From NCBI GenBank assembly GCA_950097015.1, contig CATNEN010000001.1:22559501-22623500 (forward strand): 64,000 nucleotides of DNA, written 5' to 3'. Made by a program: the position numbers and the translations under genes. Source of the DNA: Macrostomum hystrix. Its lineage: Eukaryota > Platyhelminthes > Macrostomidae. The notes under the pieces were generated by a model. It did not search any database. It was given only the letters and a program-made list of their open reading frames with translations, and was not told where the DNA came from. Shown here one piece after another: positions 17,530-29,944 of the stretch (its first letter is position 1; each line of letters opens with the position of its first letter).

Positions 17530-17697
17530 TTAGGTGACCATGTCGGTTTAATATTTTCCTATTTGTAATAATGTATTGTAAGAGTTTGTGGCATGTCAAA
17601 ATCAATCCATATTAGTTATTTGACCCATGTCGGTTTAATATTTTCGTATTTGCAATACTGTATTGTAAGAGTTTGTGGCATGTCAAAATCAATCCAT
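17530..17697. repeat. Tandem duplication, about 93 bp
   Basis: Two copies of a segment starting CATGTCGGTTTAATATTTTC and ending CATGTCAAAATCAATCCAT, with a few differences. Confidence 0.85.
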
Positions 17698-17699
17698 TC

Positions 17700-19840
17700 T
17701 TGTTACTGCTGTATAATAATCTACATAGTTGGAAATTGCTGGCATTATAAATATTACTATCAATATTAATAGTAGTAATAGCTCATTAATGCTGCCTGCT
17801 AAACAAGCTTTTCATGCAGATCTAAACAGTGGCATACATAGCCTATAAATCCATTCCAGGGGTCATTACTGTCTCGGGTGTCACGGCAAGCTCATGCTGA
17901 TAATTTTCGCTAATTTTTGGTGCTCAGAATTCTGATGAGTAATTGTAATGGGGCTCCAACCCCTCAGCCACATAGATCGTCACAGCGTCACCTATCCTAT
18001 ATGCAGAGGATAGGCCACCCTCTCCCATTCAAATGCACGCTCTCCTATTTCCCCTGTGTTAGGCAGATTTCTGGTAACCCATATGTTACCAGTAATGTTA
18101 CCAGTATGTTACCGGTAACCCACCATATCAAGGTGTCAAATCTTAGATAGTCCAACTCTTAATCAGTGCACCCACACCTGCAGCCCGGAGAAATATGTAA
18201 CATGCCCTGTGGCCTGTGACAATGACCTGTTAAGAGTGCCTTCAAGGAAGTGAATATTTCAGTCAAACCAATGCAGAAAAGTTGCAACACAGACTACTAG
18301 ATGAGGAGTAGTATCAACTGTCAGTCGTTCTTACTCTGCATCTGGCGCAGGAGAAAAGGGGAATGACGGAGAGATCGGGAGAGAGAGCAGATGAAAAAAA
18401 GCACTGTGGAAAGCGGCAGAATTTGAATGTAATTGAAAGTTAGAAACAGGAACAGCCTCTATTTGTCAAAGTCAGTGTGTTAAATATAAGGAAAATGCCT
18501 GACCATAGCGGGCATGTCTCCTCGAGGCTGATGCAGAGAGGAGAATCTGAGAAGAGAATCATATGGAATCGAGTCCTCGTTTAATTATTGGTATTAGCAT
18601 GTAGCATTAATAGAATGGGACCATATAGGACCAAAACACCTGTTTATAAAAAATGAGGGCCATTGCATTTGAATTCACATTGAACTGTAACTTTCACAAA
18701 AGCAATCAATATTTTTATAGATATTAACTCACACGCTCGTCCAAAGAGTCGAGCTGCAGGCTGATAGTAGCTAGCTCTGAGAGCAAAAGTATTGCAGTAA
18801 CTTGAGGCTTGCCTAGAACCAGACATTGGCAGTTTGACAGCAAAGACCTAGTCGTCCATTAGAGTCCATAATGTTGACAAGCGAACAGTCAGGCAGCAAG
18901 CAAGGCAGGCTGGAAATGTTTGAGGAAAATGTATTAATATCAATATTTAGTGCAAAAACTGAAAACCATGATTAAACTGTGATTACCTCTTTAAAAGTTA
19001 AAAAAACTCAAAGCTTGTGAAATGTGTGCAGCATGTGTTTTGACTAGGGCCTGTTAAGAGCACCTTCAAGGAAATGAATATATCAGTCCCACTGGTAGCT
19101 ATAGAATACTTAAATAGCTGTTCCAAGACCAAAAATTCACCATGCACATGCTAAATAATTCCTGAAGAATAAGTTTCAATGTAGAACTAATTTTCAAGTT
19201 AAGAATTCGAAATTGTATTTCATGAATTTTTTATGCTTTTTCCTATTAATAGCAATGGTGACATGTTACAGTTTTGGATTTTCTAACTTGACCATTTTGT
19301 GGCCCTATAATATGGTATTACTTGACATGCCTATAGACTCTCCAAAAATATATACTTTGCCAATGAAGAGTAGGTAAATAGTTCATGTGACAGACATGTG
19401 ATTTACATATTTCTAAAAAACTTAATTTTAGATGGGACCTACTAGCGGCAATGAATTTCTTCGAAAGAAGGGCTGTGCTAGTAAGTGTTTTCTATACAGT
19501 AAGACTTAAAGAAATTGGGCATTTCTGCACCTACTACCTTGGTTTTTGTTCAGAATTGTACAGCTGACTGGAAAAAAAAGAAAAGGGCAGCTTTCTTAGT
19601 TTTCTAAAAAATGGGTGACTGCCTTAAAAACTTGGTAAATATGCTTTCATGGATAATGCTGGTTTGGGTATTAATTTTTCATTTTTTATTTAAACAGTTA
19701 ATTCAGTAATGGTGTTGTTCTCTCCCCCAAGGTCAAGGATAGATTAACTTAAGCATGGCCTCACTTTTAATTCTTGCAGTTCTGGACAAAAGCCTAGTAG
19801 TGGAAATCTCGTTTAAATATTTTTAATATCATATACCTCT
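17700..19840. other. AT-rich region; no gene recognised
   Basis: No ORF with a recognisable domain. Near 18070-18120 there is a short cluster of GTTACC/GGTAAC words that could fold locally. Confidence 0.5.
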
Positions 19841-19850
19841 TCATTTCAGC

Positions 19851-20983
19851 TTGGACTTCAGCATTGCTAGAGAAGTATAGGGGTCTAAGTATAGCAAAAA
19901 AAGAACGACTAAGAAAAGCTGCTAAAAATCGACCTCGCCCAATTAAAAGAATCATTCAGGACTTGGACAAACATAAAGAAACTTACATTGTTATTAGAAT
20001 TACTGAACATGACAGCCATTTATCACTGTTCTAAAGATGTCACTGGCACTTTGAGTGGACAGGTCAAAGAAGCATGTAGTTCTATTGTTGATTTTATAAG
20101 AGCAGATAAGCAAGCGCAACACAGGCTTCAAAATTTGCAGCAGCTTCCTCAAACAGAAGGAAAGTTTGAAGAAATTATTAAAAAGGGTGTTGTCTACATG
20201 CGCAAAGAGCTTAGTAAAATAGCTAAGGACGCTTATGAAAGGGCAGGCAACTCTGGTGCAATTCAATGGGCACTTATAGCTTCTGATTTAGCTACAGGTC
20301 AGAAGAAAGGGCCAGGACGTTTTATTCCCAACTTCTCTTCACCCCATAATCTTAACCAACAGCAATGTGTTGCACAATTTCAGGCAATTTCTGATCATGG
20401 TGAAGTGAAATTTTGGTCTCATTCAGAATGGAATGAGAGAAATGTAGCACCTACAATAAGCACAGAAGGTACTCTGGCAAACCAAAATGAAGCATTGCTT
20501 GTTGGCATGCAAGGTACTAGTGCAAATGGTAATGATTCTGCAATAGTGGCTACACAGCAAAATGACTATGCTGCTGAGGCTGAGATAAGCCTAAATGAAG
20601 AATGTAGTTAAAGTGCAGAAGCATCACAAAGTAATGTCAATGATATTACCAGTCTCAACAATACTACTTCAAAAATCAATAGTATTGACAATTTATTCCA
20701 AAATCCAGACACTTATTTAGAAGACATTCATTTGCAGCAACTTAGAAGTTCTCAAAATCAAGTAATACATAGTCACCTACGTCTTGCTCAGTTTTCGCAG
20801 AATTATTACCCAGGTATGTTATTGCCACATGAAATACAGATATCTGAGTCTCAAGTACCTCCTCAGGTACCTTTACAATTTTCATTACCAAGCCTGTCAC
20901 ATATGACACAGCAAAGTGCTGTTGAAGAACATGTTATATCACAACAGCCAAACAGTAGGACAGTCCATTTATTTCCTAGATAG
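19851..20983 (+). pseudogene. Unrecognised gene with one internal stop
   Basis: A good acceptor (TTCATTTCAG) precedes 19851. One frame (19853-20033) gives a basic helical stretch (AKKERLRKAAKNRPRPIKR). A second frame is open from 19913 to 20983 apart from one TAA at 20609-20611. It encodes a central segment with EEIIKKGVVYMRKELSKIA and SDLATGQKKGPGRFIPNFSS, then a Gln/Asn/Ser-rich tail. Either a 1-bp indel or a second acceptor (TTGTTATTAG, about 19990-20000) would join the two frames. An AATAAA follows at 21003-21008. I do not know the family; it may be a decayed host gene or a transposon protein. Confidence 0.45.
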
Positions 20984-22290
20984 ACTAGACTGCAAATTGT
21001 TAAATAAAACAGTTCAGTATATTGCACTTTATAGATGTGCTATTAAAATCAATGAGGATATACATTGCACTGTTTAGAAGTGCTGTAAGCCTCAGTAGAA
21101 AGCTTTTTAATGTAGATTGATATAGCTATTATGTGCTGTATTCATTTTAACCACTTGCATTTAACATAGTGCTGTGAAGCTAAAGTCTTAAAAATTGACC
21201 AAAGCTCTGAATACCTTGCACTCAAAATCTATGGGCACTTCTGGAAACCTTCTCGCTTGGCAAAAATGGATAAAAATATAGGTAGGGTCAGCTGTCAACT
21301 CACTATTTAAATCAGAGATCCATATTTGCCATCTGGTGTGCCTGATAATCTTTTGTATACAGCTATTTTGCTACTATACAAGGTGAGATCCTTGTGTTTT
21401 AGCATTATAAAATGTTTACAATAGAGAGCCAATTCCAGTTAAAAATTTAACAATATCTATTATATTTTACATGTAAATCAAAAGCACACACTCCATTACA
21501 AATATGTGTTCATATGTGTTCAATGTGGCTATGACAACAAGAGCAGCACTGATTATAGCTAGTTATGTCTAAATATAAATATTTATTCCATCCTTAAACT
21601 GAAAGAACTCCTCTAGCCAAATAGGGTTGTAATTGTAACATTTATACCAATAAAAACATATATTAGCTAAATTTAAGCTAAGAAATTAGTTTCTTCATAT
21701 AGGACTAGCTACTTCTGTTCTGTCCTCTTCAAAAGAGACTTTAATTTTTTAAAGATTCACATAGGGCATAGCTATAGCTATGCTATAGCAAATGTTTACA
21801 AGAAACTCACATAGATAATTCACACAAATGATATATATATGTGATCCTACATTAGTACTACTGTTTGTTGTATCTGACTTTCTATCTAATTTTTTATATA
21901 AAAATTCGATTTTATTAATGCAGAAACCAACTTATTTGTCCTTCTATGCATGATATTAGATCATTGGTATATTAAAGTGCTAAACTTTACCCAACTTTTA
22001 GAGTAAAATTTAAACTTACTAAAGTCAAAGAAAATATTTAAGAATTTGATGAAGAAAATCAAGTATGATTATCTTAAACAATAAAGCTATTAAGTGGCAA
22101 AGTTTTGGTATTTTCTTAGAAAAGAAAAACTCTTTAATGTGTCCAAAGAGGCCAGGTAATATTTGAACTGACAAACTCACCTATAACTTACATATACTGC
22201 TATAGCTACCTCACCGTTGTTTACTGGTACAACACTTCCTTGAATCATGTTTGTTAATTTCCAAGAAACATAATTTGCGTGATTAACGAG
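20984..22290. other. AT-rich region; no gene recognised
   Basis: Contains AATAAA near 21003 as a possible poly(A) signal for the preceding gene and TAGCTATAGCTA-rich sequence near 21770. No coding signal seen. Confidence 0.5.
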
Positions 22291-22319
22291 TTTGGCAATA
22301 CATAATTTCAGGGTTCAAA

Positions 22320-23526
22320 GAAAAAATCGGCCGGGCGGAAAAAGGGTCGGGCCGACGCCCGTCCCTTGCGGGCCCCGCCCCGCCCCCCGCCACCGCCAAC
22401 GCCGCCATCGCCACCGCCATCGCCGCCACCGTCCAGGCCGGCCACCAGGGCTTCATATGCCCGGGTGGCCGGCGCTCCCCCCCCGATCCCGACCCAGCCT
22501 GCCCCTGCCCCAGTCCGCCCTCTTCTCCCCGCCCAACCCAACCTTCCAGCCCGCCCCATCCCTCCTCAACCCAACCCAGGCCCACAACCCACCCTTACCA
22601 CCCCTGCCCCAGTCGGCCAACCCCCCGTCCAGCCCGTCCCATCCCTCCCCAACCCAACCCAGGCCCAGCCCACCCTCCCCGGCCCCAGCAGCAAAGTCGC
22701 CGCGGCCGCCCTCATCGGGGAGGCCGCAAGTGGCGGAGCTGGAAGATGAATGTGAGTTTCTGTGCCTTTATATAGTGTTGTTGACAGTGACCCTCCTAAC
22801 TCTTTAAATTAATTCTTCAGTGCAGTCAATAGCAGGAATATGCATTTATTCGTTGATTCGGGGTTTTGGGATTTACAGCTTTGATCCCAGATCCCAAGTC
22901 CTTCTCTGATCCCAAATCCTTCTCCAAAATCCCACTTCTTCAGTTATTGACTTTATCATGCAATCATCCCCGTTCATTAGTTATCCCATTTCATGAGTTA
23001 TCCCCGTTTATCAGTTATACAGGATTGTACTAACAACCGTCCTTCGTCCTTGCTCTATATTTTTTGTTTTTTTTTAATTTGCAGAGACAGCGTGCGAGCC
23101 TACCTGCTCCTAATGGAGCAGGTAAAGCTGCGGAGCCTATCGGCCTATTGCCGAGGGTGAGTGACACGCATTGAAGTTTAGTCTATGGTACAAACCCGCC
23201 CTATCTTCACTTCGTTCTGCCAGTGATGCTTGTCCATTCTTTAAAAGCTACACGTATTGCCCTGCTTATTCACCCTTGAGATGATCTGATTATTTGAAAT
23301 GCTAAAATAACAAAATAGACTTACAACCGGTTCTTCCTTCCCAAATACGAACTCGTGTCAGATATCACAGTGAGTAAATTTTTTGTCTGATTCACAGCTA
23401 ATGATGGAATTCTCTAAATCAATTCAATTGCCAGAAGGCCTTGTATTTTGCAGAAATTTTGGATTCATGCCGCCGCCGTGGCATTGGGGCCCGGGCGGGC
23501 CCGGTGGTGGGGGCATCGCTTTCTGG
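22320..23526 (+). CDS. Candidate multi-exon gene: proline-rich GC island plus two small exons
   Basis: Bases 22320-22748 form a sharp GC-rich island coding, in two possible frames, for a very proline-rich chain; the frame from 22366 contains RPATRASYARVAG and ends in an Ala/Gly-rich segment before TGTGAGT. Further candidate exons follow, each between AG and GT: about 23084-23158 (open for RDSVRAYLLLMEQVKLRSLS, ending GTGAGT) and about 23453-23521 (open for HAAAVALGPGRARWWGHRF, ending GTGAGT). The joins are guesses. SYARVAG-like words occur in ORF1/Gag proteins of some retroelements, so this may be a retroelement remnant. No domain is certain. Confidence 0.35.
22920..23025. repeat. Minisatellite of TTCATCAGTTATCCC type (short block)
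   Basis: Degenerate 16-20-bp units with GTTATCCC; a longer block of the same type lies at 23740-24020. Confidence 0.6.
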
Positions 23527-23739
23527 TGAGTTCTGGGGAAGCAAAAATTTGGAAAAGTCAGTCCAGCCAACAAATAAATACGCTATTTTCTGTCTATGTG
23601 TGCCTGATCCTGTCTATTTGCCCTGCCCCTGTGTAAATGGGGCAATTTTATTGGCCACAAGTCTTAAAAAAAGGAAGAAATCAGCTCCGCTTCCAGTCCA
23701 AATTTTAATTTTAGAATGTGACTATAGTAATTAAGCCGC

Positions 23740-24020
23740 CCCGAGTTATTCAGTTATTAAAAAATTCGTCACTAACTAAATTCGTCACTTCATCAGATAT
23801 CCCCTTAACCAGCTATTCCCTTTCACCAGTTATCCCCCATCTACAGTTATCCCATATCGGCAGAAATCCCATTTCATCAGATAGCCCACTTCAGGAGTAA
23901 TCCCACTTAACCTGTTATCTTACTTCAGCAGTTATCTAACTTCATCAGTTAGATGAAGTTCAACTTTCAACTTCTAATTCAACTTCTGCAGTTTTCCCAT
24001 TGCAGCAGTTATCCCACATC
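23740..24020. repeat. Minisatellite of TTCATCAGTTATCCC type (long block)
   Basis: About fourteen units such as CCACTTCATCAGTTATCCCA, some with ATCCC changed. Short ORFs across it are not real. Confidence 0.75.
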
Positions 24021-25020
24021 AGGGGTAGCAGGGGCCATCAGATTAGCGAGTTTAAAAAAATATGTTTATCCAGACGCAAATGTATTTTATCTTCAAGGGC
24101 AATAAATTTCGAAGGTCCCAGCGAAAAAAGTAAATTTCTATGTGCATCCGTTTAAAAAAGACATCGTTTAGAAAAGTGGCCTTTAATAAATTTTACATAG
24201 TCTTCAAGTGTCGCGTCCTTCTACTCTAGTAGTCCTTGCAAATAACTACTAATTTTAACTACAAACTAAACTTTTCCGTTTAGCTTCCAGTGCAGATGCT
24301 GCTATATAGGGGTCCTTTGACTAAACCCTTCTCACACCGAGCCAAACTAACGACCGTTTAATTTATCGATCCTTCCAAACCAAAAATATTTGTCAGTCAT
24401 TTAAAACCCACCCCATTCCCAAAACCCCACATTCGCGTGCGATTCGCTGTGATTCATTTAATGACACCCACCCCATTTCCCAAACCCCATAATCGCGTGT
24501 CCTCTCTGTCTTGAGGCTCCTGGCTTGCCTATTATGGTGTCCTGCATATCACACCATCTATTTAACACAAGACCAGAACAAAGACGCTCGTTCAGTCTCG
24601 ACTCTCAAACTATTTTGTCATTAGACAGTGGACTTGTTGATTCTACTAAGAAAGAAAATTGTTTATCGAATCTAAAAAACTTCAGTACATCTTTATTTTT
24701 ATAACGTTGAGCTTTGCAAAGACTATCTGAGATTGAGAAAAACAGAGAAGAACTCTGAGAAGAACATATTCTCATCGCATTCTCCCTAACTCTCCTCTTT
24801 ATTAAAGACCACGGAACAACTAAACATCATTATTTCGTTTCTTTTTTTAAAAAATGGCAAATTTTGTTGACTATAATATTAACTATATTCGTATTGTGGA
24901 TTGTTTATATTGTTCATTGTTTAATTCGGGCAGACAGGAGGGAGTGAGGGGCAAAGGGGAGAGAATTGAGATCATGGGATTAGAATCGAGATCATGGGAT
25001 TGGAAAGGGGATTGTGGGAT
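24021..25020. other. No gene recognised; small local duplication
   Basis: CCACCCCATTCCCAAAACCCCA (24409) and CCACCCCATTTCCCAAACCCCA (24468) mark a roughly 60-bp duplication. The rest shows no coding signal; purine-rich GATCATGGGATT words repeat near 24970-25020. Confidence 0.5.
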
Positions 25021-25243
25021 TGTAAAGTGGTCAGTGCCCTCCTTGCTAGAGAGGGGTCAGTGCCCTCCCTGCTAGAGAGGGGTCAGTGCCCTCCCTGCTA
25101 GAGGGGCCAGTTCCCTCCCTGCTAGAGTGATCAGTGCCCTCCCTGCTAGAGAGGGGTCAATGCCCCCCTGTTATAGAGGGGACCAGTGCCCTCAGGCAAG
25201 CAGGCAGGTAGGCAGGCAGACAGGTAGACAGACAGGACAGGAG
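25021..25243. repeat. Minisatellite GGTCAGTGCCCTCCCTGCTAGAGAG plus (CAGG)n
   Basis: Seven or so 22-28-bp units to 25195, then a CAGG/CAGA simple repeat to 25243. Confidence 0.9.
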
Positions 25244-26588
25244 CAGATATCTACAGCATACTTTACTTGTATGGCTTACTAAATCTAGCCCAAAACTACC
25301 AAACCCAACCCCACCCAATGCAGCCTCCTCTCCACTCCACCCTCTAAGCTTCTACTCTTCTACTTACACTTCCACTTCTTCCATGTGTTCATGAGCCATG
25401 ACCCATGTGCTCAAATCTCTATCTGGCCTACAAGATAAAAATGGTTACCAACCCTGTCCTAATAGGTCAGTGTCCATAGATCTTATATTCCCTAGATAAC
25501 CTACTCCCCATTCAAGCAATGTGAAAAATGTGATCCCACCAAAAAAACAAGAAACATTTAATAAACCTGACCATGTCCATGCTCACTCAGAGCTCAAGTT
25601 CAGTAGCTATGGGACATAGGCAGTTATTTTTGTCTGGATGGCATTAAAAAGATGTAGCAGAAATTTATTTAGTTGCCAATGTTTCCTACCTGTGTGAGCT
25701 ATGCTCAATAGCAAATAGATGGTGCCAAACTCATGTAGCTGCTGCATGAGGAGCTGCGCCACCCAAGTGCCACAGGGCCACAGGGATCATTTTCCCTTCC
25801 TCCAATTCCTATTCACTCATATTCCTATCGTTCTAGCCTACACAGAATTGTAGTCTATACTTTGACAGCACTTCATATGGCACCACAGAACATTAAATCA
25901 ACATTAGCACTTGGCATTTTTTTAAGTCTCCTTTTGTTTCTTTGCATGGGGCTTAGGTATCTTTACTAGGCATACGAGCGTACTCTTGCTATAAAATGCA
26001 ACATGTAAAATTAATATTTACATAAAATACTGAGCTTAAACCAAATTAGAAATACATTGGGTCTAGGGGCACACAAAAGTCCCTAGAGTGCTACATCTAG
26101 GGAATAAAGATCCATGAATTTGTCAATGATTAGAATAGTCTTAACATGTTACATGACACTCATAAAACAAAGTCATACACAGTCATAGACAGTTAGAGAT
26201 GACAGATGTTAGACTTTGGTTCCAATTTTCTTATTTCTTCCCCTCATTTTATTAGATCTTTCATTTAAAAGCACAATTCTTTTAAATCTGTGACCTATGA
26301 AGTGGGTGCAAATTGGCTAATATACCATACTGACCATACCATTTTTGGAATTGGATATACAATAGTCAATTAGTTTACTTTGGATTACATATTCCACTAA
26401 TTATCAATTCAATCATAGAATTAAGCCCTGCGGATTTTTATAGGGCAACACTAGTCCTTGATCCTAGGCTCCCAGCTCATAGATCCCATATCCCAGTAGT
26501 TGCTTGGAAATCTTAATAAGAATTTATATTCCTGGGTCCCAATTTCATTGAGAATAATGCATTGTTTCTATAATAATTTTTTAATAAT
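25244..26588. other. AT-rich region; no gene recognised
   Basis: No domain-bearing ORF, RNA gene or repeat structure stands out. Confidence 0.5.
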
Positions 26589-26589
26589 A

Positions 26590-26886
26590 ATTGATTACAC
26601 CTGCCCCAATTGGGCCAGATGTGCAGCCGACAGCACAGCCGCAGCTATTGCGCGGCGCATCTGAAGGCTGTGTACAGCTGTTCAGTCCATGGACTGGGGG
26701 GACGCAACTCCTACCTTCAATTATCCCAGCTGATGCTGGTACCCATTAAACAACTGGGTGAACTGAAGCAATGCAGAGTTAAGTGTCTTGCTAAAGGACA
26801 CAAATTGTTCCAGTGGAGTCGGGAATCCAACCCCCGACCTTCAAGTCGTGAGTCCGATGCCCTAACCACTAGGTTACAACCTCTCA
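26590..26886 (-). repeat. tRNA-derived SINE, complete-looking
   Basis: On the minus strand the head has an A-box-like TAACCTAGTGGTTAGGGC and B-box GGTTGGATTCCC. The body contains TTTAGCAAGACACTTAACTC and CAGTCCATGGACTGAACAGC and ends near TGGCCCAATTGGGGC. Related bodies occur at 39535-40535, 40108-40449 and 50095-50305. The TAGCAAGACACTTAAC block is typical of tRNA-derived SINEs of many marine invertebrates. Confidence 0.85.
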
Positions 26887-26889
26887 TTG

Positions 26890-27800
26890 TTTCTATACAT
26901 TTGTGATGAGTGGCCAGCCAATAAGCTATGCGTAATATACAGTTTTTTCTATTCTATTCTAATATTAAGACTTATTAAGATAAGCATAAACTCTGTAGCC
27001 TATGTAAAAAAGGCTTGGATAGCTCACTATTTATAATACACTGAAACTTTATACTCTTAGAGGTCTACATTTTAATACGTGAATGGAATGTGGGTGCATT
27101 TATTTAGTGATGATCATAGCAGGTCACATATTAGCTATGAGCCAAGCTGACAAGTAAGGACAGTGGCACTTGGCTGAGAGCAGTATATTCATATTGTTTG
27201 AGTTAAACACTTCGACTGTGCAAGCCAAACATAAAACAAACAACAGACTCATACTGCCTCCCCAAGCCTGTGATTAGCAGTAACACTTGTCCAGCTCTGC
27301 ACATTACTTCATATTGCATTCTGCTAAATTTCAATATTCTCCGCTTTCACATTATGCCTCGCTTTTATACTGTGAAACAAGCAATTTATAACATGACGTA
27401 CCCTTATCTTCATAGAAATTGACCGCGAAACGTTAATTTAAATGGTCCCTCATAACATACGGTGTAGAAACCATCTTTCCTAGAAAGCAAGTCGTTTCAT
27501 AACTTAACTGTTGCGGCTCAGTCGTATAAAAACTCTTTTTAATTCTATGACTTTCGGATGCTCATTTAAATGGGCCAACTTTTCCACAGAGCATGCTTTA
27601 CAACACATTATTGTTATTGCTCACTTATAAAAAAATTCTCGCTTGTGGAAACTGTCAACTTTCATTGCCTCCCAATCATTTTAATTTTCGAAATTATTCC
27701 TTTAATCCTACTTCTAAGTTGGAATTCTATTTTCCTAATTGAAATTTACTCTTAATTTTAAATTGCATTTAATGCATTTAATGCAAAATTGCAGAATATT
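26890..27800. other. AT-rich region; no gene recognised
   Basis: No supported coding or RNA feature. Confidence 0.5.
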
Positions 27801-27804
27801 AGCT

Positions 27805-27939
27805 ATGGTGGATGCTCCGCCGCCGCCGCCGCCGCCGCCGCCAGTCGCGCAGCGACGAAGACGCCTGAGACGCCTGAGGTCGGGCAATCTTAGATTGCCT
27901 ACTCTTTTAAAACAGCGACTCTTTAAAACTCCGTCTTGA
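27805..27939 (+). other. (CCG)n tract in a 44-codon frame
   Basis: ATG 27805 opens a frame with nine consecutive Pro codons (CCG repeat 27817-27842) and a basic segment RRRRLRRLR. It runs into the tandem duplication at 27893 and is too short and simple to call a gene with confidence. Confidence 0.25.
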
Positions 27940-28471
27940 CCATAGACATATCATTGGGATTTACCATAGACGTGACAGATATTAAGATGCTATCGATTTT
28001 AGCGATAAAAAGTCTATTACTTTTTGTAATAGTATTACAAAAAGCGGAATTTTGTAACGAGTACTTTTTGTACTTTTTGTACGAGTATGAAAGCGGAATT
28101 GTTGTTGGCGATTCACAATTCTCTGCCTTAGTCCCAGCTTATATGCAATATCCTTTTTAAATCAAATTGGCATTTGGATAAGAATTGGAATTTTAAAACT
28201 CTTTTAAAACAGCGACTTTTTTAAAATCCGTCTTGACCATAGACATATCATTGGGATTTACCATAGACGTGACAGATATTAAGATGCTATCGATTTTAGC
28301 GATAAAAAGTCCATTACTTTTTGTAATAGTATTACAAAAAGCGGAATTTCGTAACGAGTACTTTTTGTAATTTTTGTACTTTTTGTACGAGTATGAAAGC
28401 GGAATTGTTGTTGGCGATTCACAATTCTCTGCCTTAGTCCCAGCTTATATGCAATATCGTTTTTAAATCAA
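27893..28471. repeat. Tandem duplication, about 300-bp period
   Basis: 27893-28160 and 28195-28471 are near identical (TTGACCATAGACATATCATT, AAGATGCTATCGATTTTAGC, AGCGGAATTGTTGTTGGCGA). The second copy has a few extra bases in the TTTTTGTA tract. Confidence 0.9.
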
Positions 28472-28977
28472 ATAACGTCATATTATTATAATAAATGACT
28501 TAAAGAGTCAGTTCAATGCAGCTATCTCATTGTGAATGGACTTTGTAAAAGCAACTGGAGCTACATCCTTCGACCTTTGACGCTTTTAATAAAGCTAACA
28601 CTGGCTATATATAGCTATGATATATGATATATTATATTATCATACTAAATTCCCCCCTCACTTTTCTAGTCACACTCCTCAGCAGACTTCTCTTTTCTTA
28701 TATGCCTCATTCACATTGTCAAAAATTATTTTGAATCACATCCCAATTTTTATAAAGGTCTATTTCAAATTAGATCTTATTTAGATGGGATCTCTTTTTT
28801 AGTAATCCATTATGTATCATTCTTCATTACAAATGCATTCCTGACAATTTGTCTTTTAAAATAGAATAAGGCAGGTTCCAGGAGTGTAGATTATGAATCA
28901 TAGGACTGGTCTTTGTCCACTGAAACATTCATTTGTATTTCTTCAATTACAAAACACATTGAAAACAACAAAACAAC
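28472..28977. other. AT-rich region; no gene recognised
   Basis: Contains a TATATGATATAT stretch near 28615-28640; nothing else. Confidence 0.5.
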
Positions 28978-29880
28978 AACAATTGAATGACTATTAGGCA
29001 AAAATATCGTACAAATTTTTATTCAAATATATTTTCATCATGATGTTATAAGATAACGAAATGAAAGTGTAGAGAATTCAATTCAATGAGAATAGAAAAA
29101 AATTGCTTTGCGCCAAAAAAATTATTTACAATAACATTACAGACGACGAATTTGCAGAAGTCTCCGCCAACAAGACAGTATCATTGCACAGATCCTTGCA
29201 TTTGACTGCAAGAATAATGGTGTCAATCCTACTGCTTGTTGGCTTGCCTTACTCTGCACAGATGGTCAGAGGCATTCACTGGGGCAAGTTAAGTTCACGC
29301 ACTCAACATCACACAAAAAGCTTAGCTATCACAAGTCTCTAGGTTTGCTGGAGCTGCTTCAAACCTCTCAATGTCTGCATACCCTCAGTTTTAGAGTGGA
29401 AGAACCTCTGAATCGTGAAAAAGCAGCGAACACGTTATTTCAACCACTCTCTCAAGGCCCATTGATATGCAGCCAACCTGCTTTATTTACCTAAATTAAT
29501 CTCATTTGATAAGTTTAGCTAATAGTACAAATTTGTGCACACAAATTTGCACAGATAGTTTCCGATAATAAGTAGTTGAAGAGTTTCACTCATGGGAGAA
29601 ACTTTTCATTACCTTACAGACACCCCTCTTACTAATATTAATTCTGGTATGGAATTACCCCAATTTAGTTATTCAATGATCCCAATTTAGTTAGGCCTAT
29701 GCTATAATTCCTCTTCTTGTTTGCTATGATTCTAATTTAATAATTCAACGATTCAAATTTAGTTATTCAATGATCCCAATTTAGTTATTCAATGCTCCCA
29801 ATTTAGTTATTCAATGATCCATATCTAGTTATACGACGATTCCTATTCTGGTCTGCTGTGATCCCCATTTGAAATTATTA
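28978..29880 (+). repeat. Repeat family R copy B, foldback arm and minisatellite
   Basis: 28978-29505 matches 14456-15003. It is followed by a diverged right arm of the foldback element (about 29506-29640, ending CACCCCTCTT) and then by a minisatellite of AATTTAGTTATTCAATGATCCC units (29640-29880, about nine units). The order block, arm, minisatellite is the same as in copies A and C. Confidence 0.8.
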
Positions 29881-29944
29881 GGCACATACGGCAGGATTTG
29901 CCCGATATGTCTTAGTAGGCCATTTACATATCAGGATAAACTAC

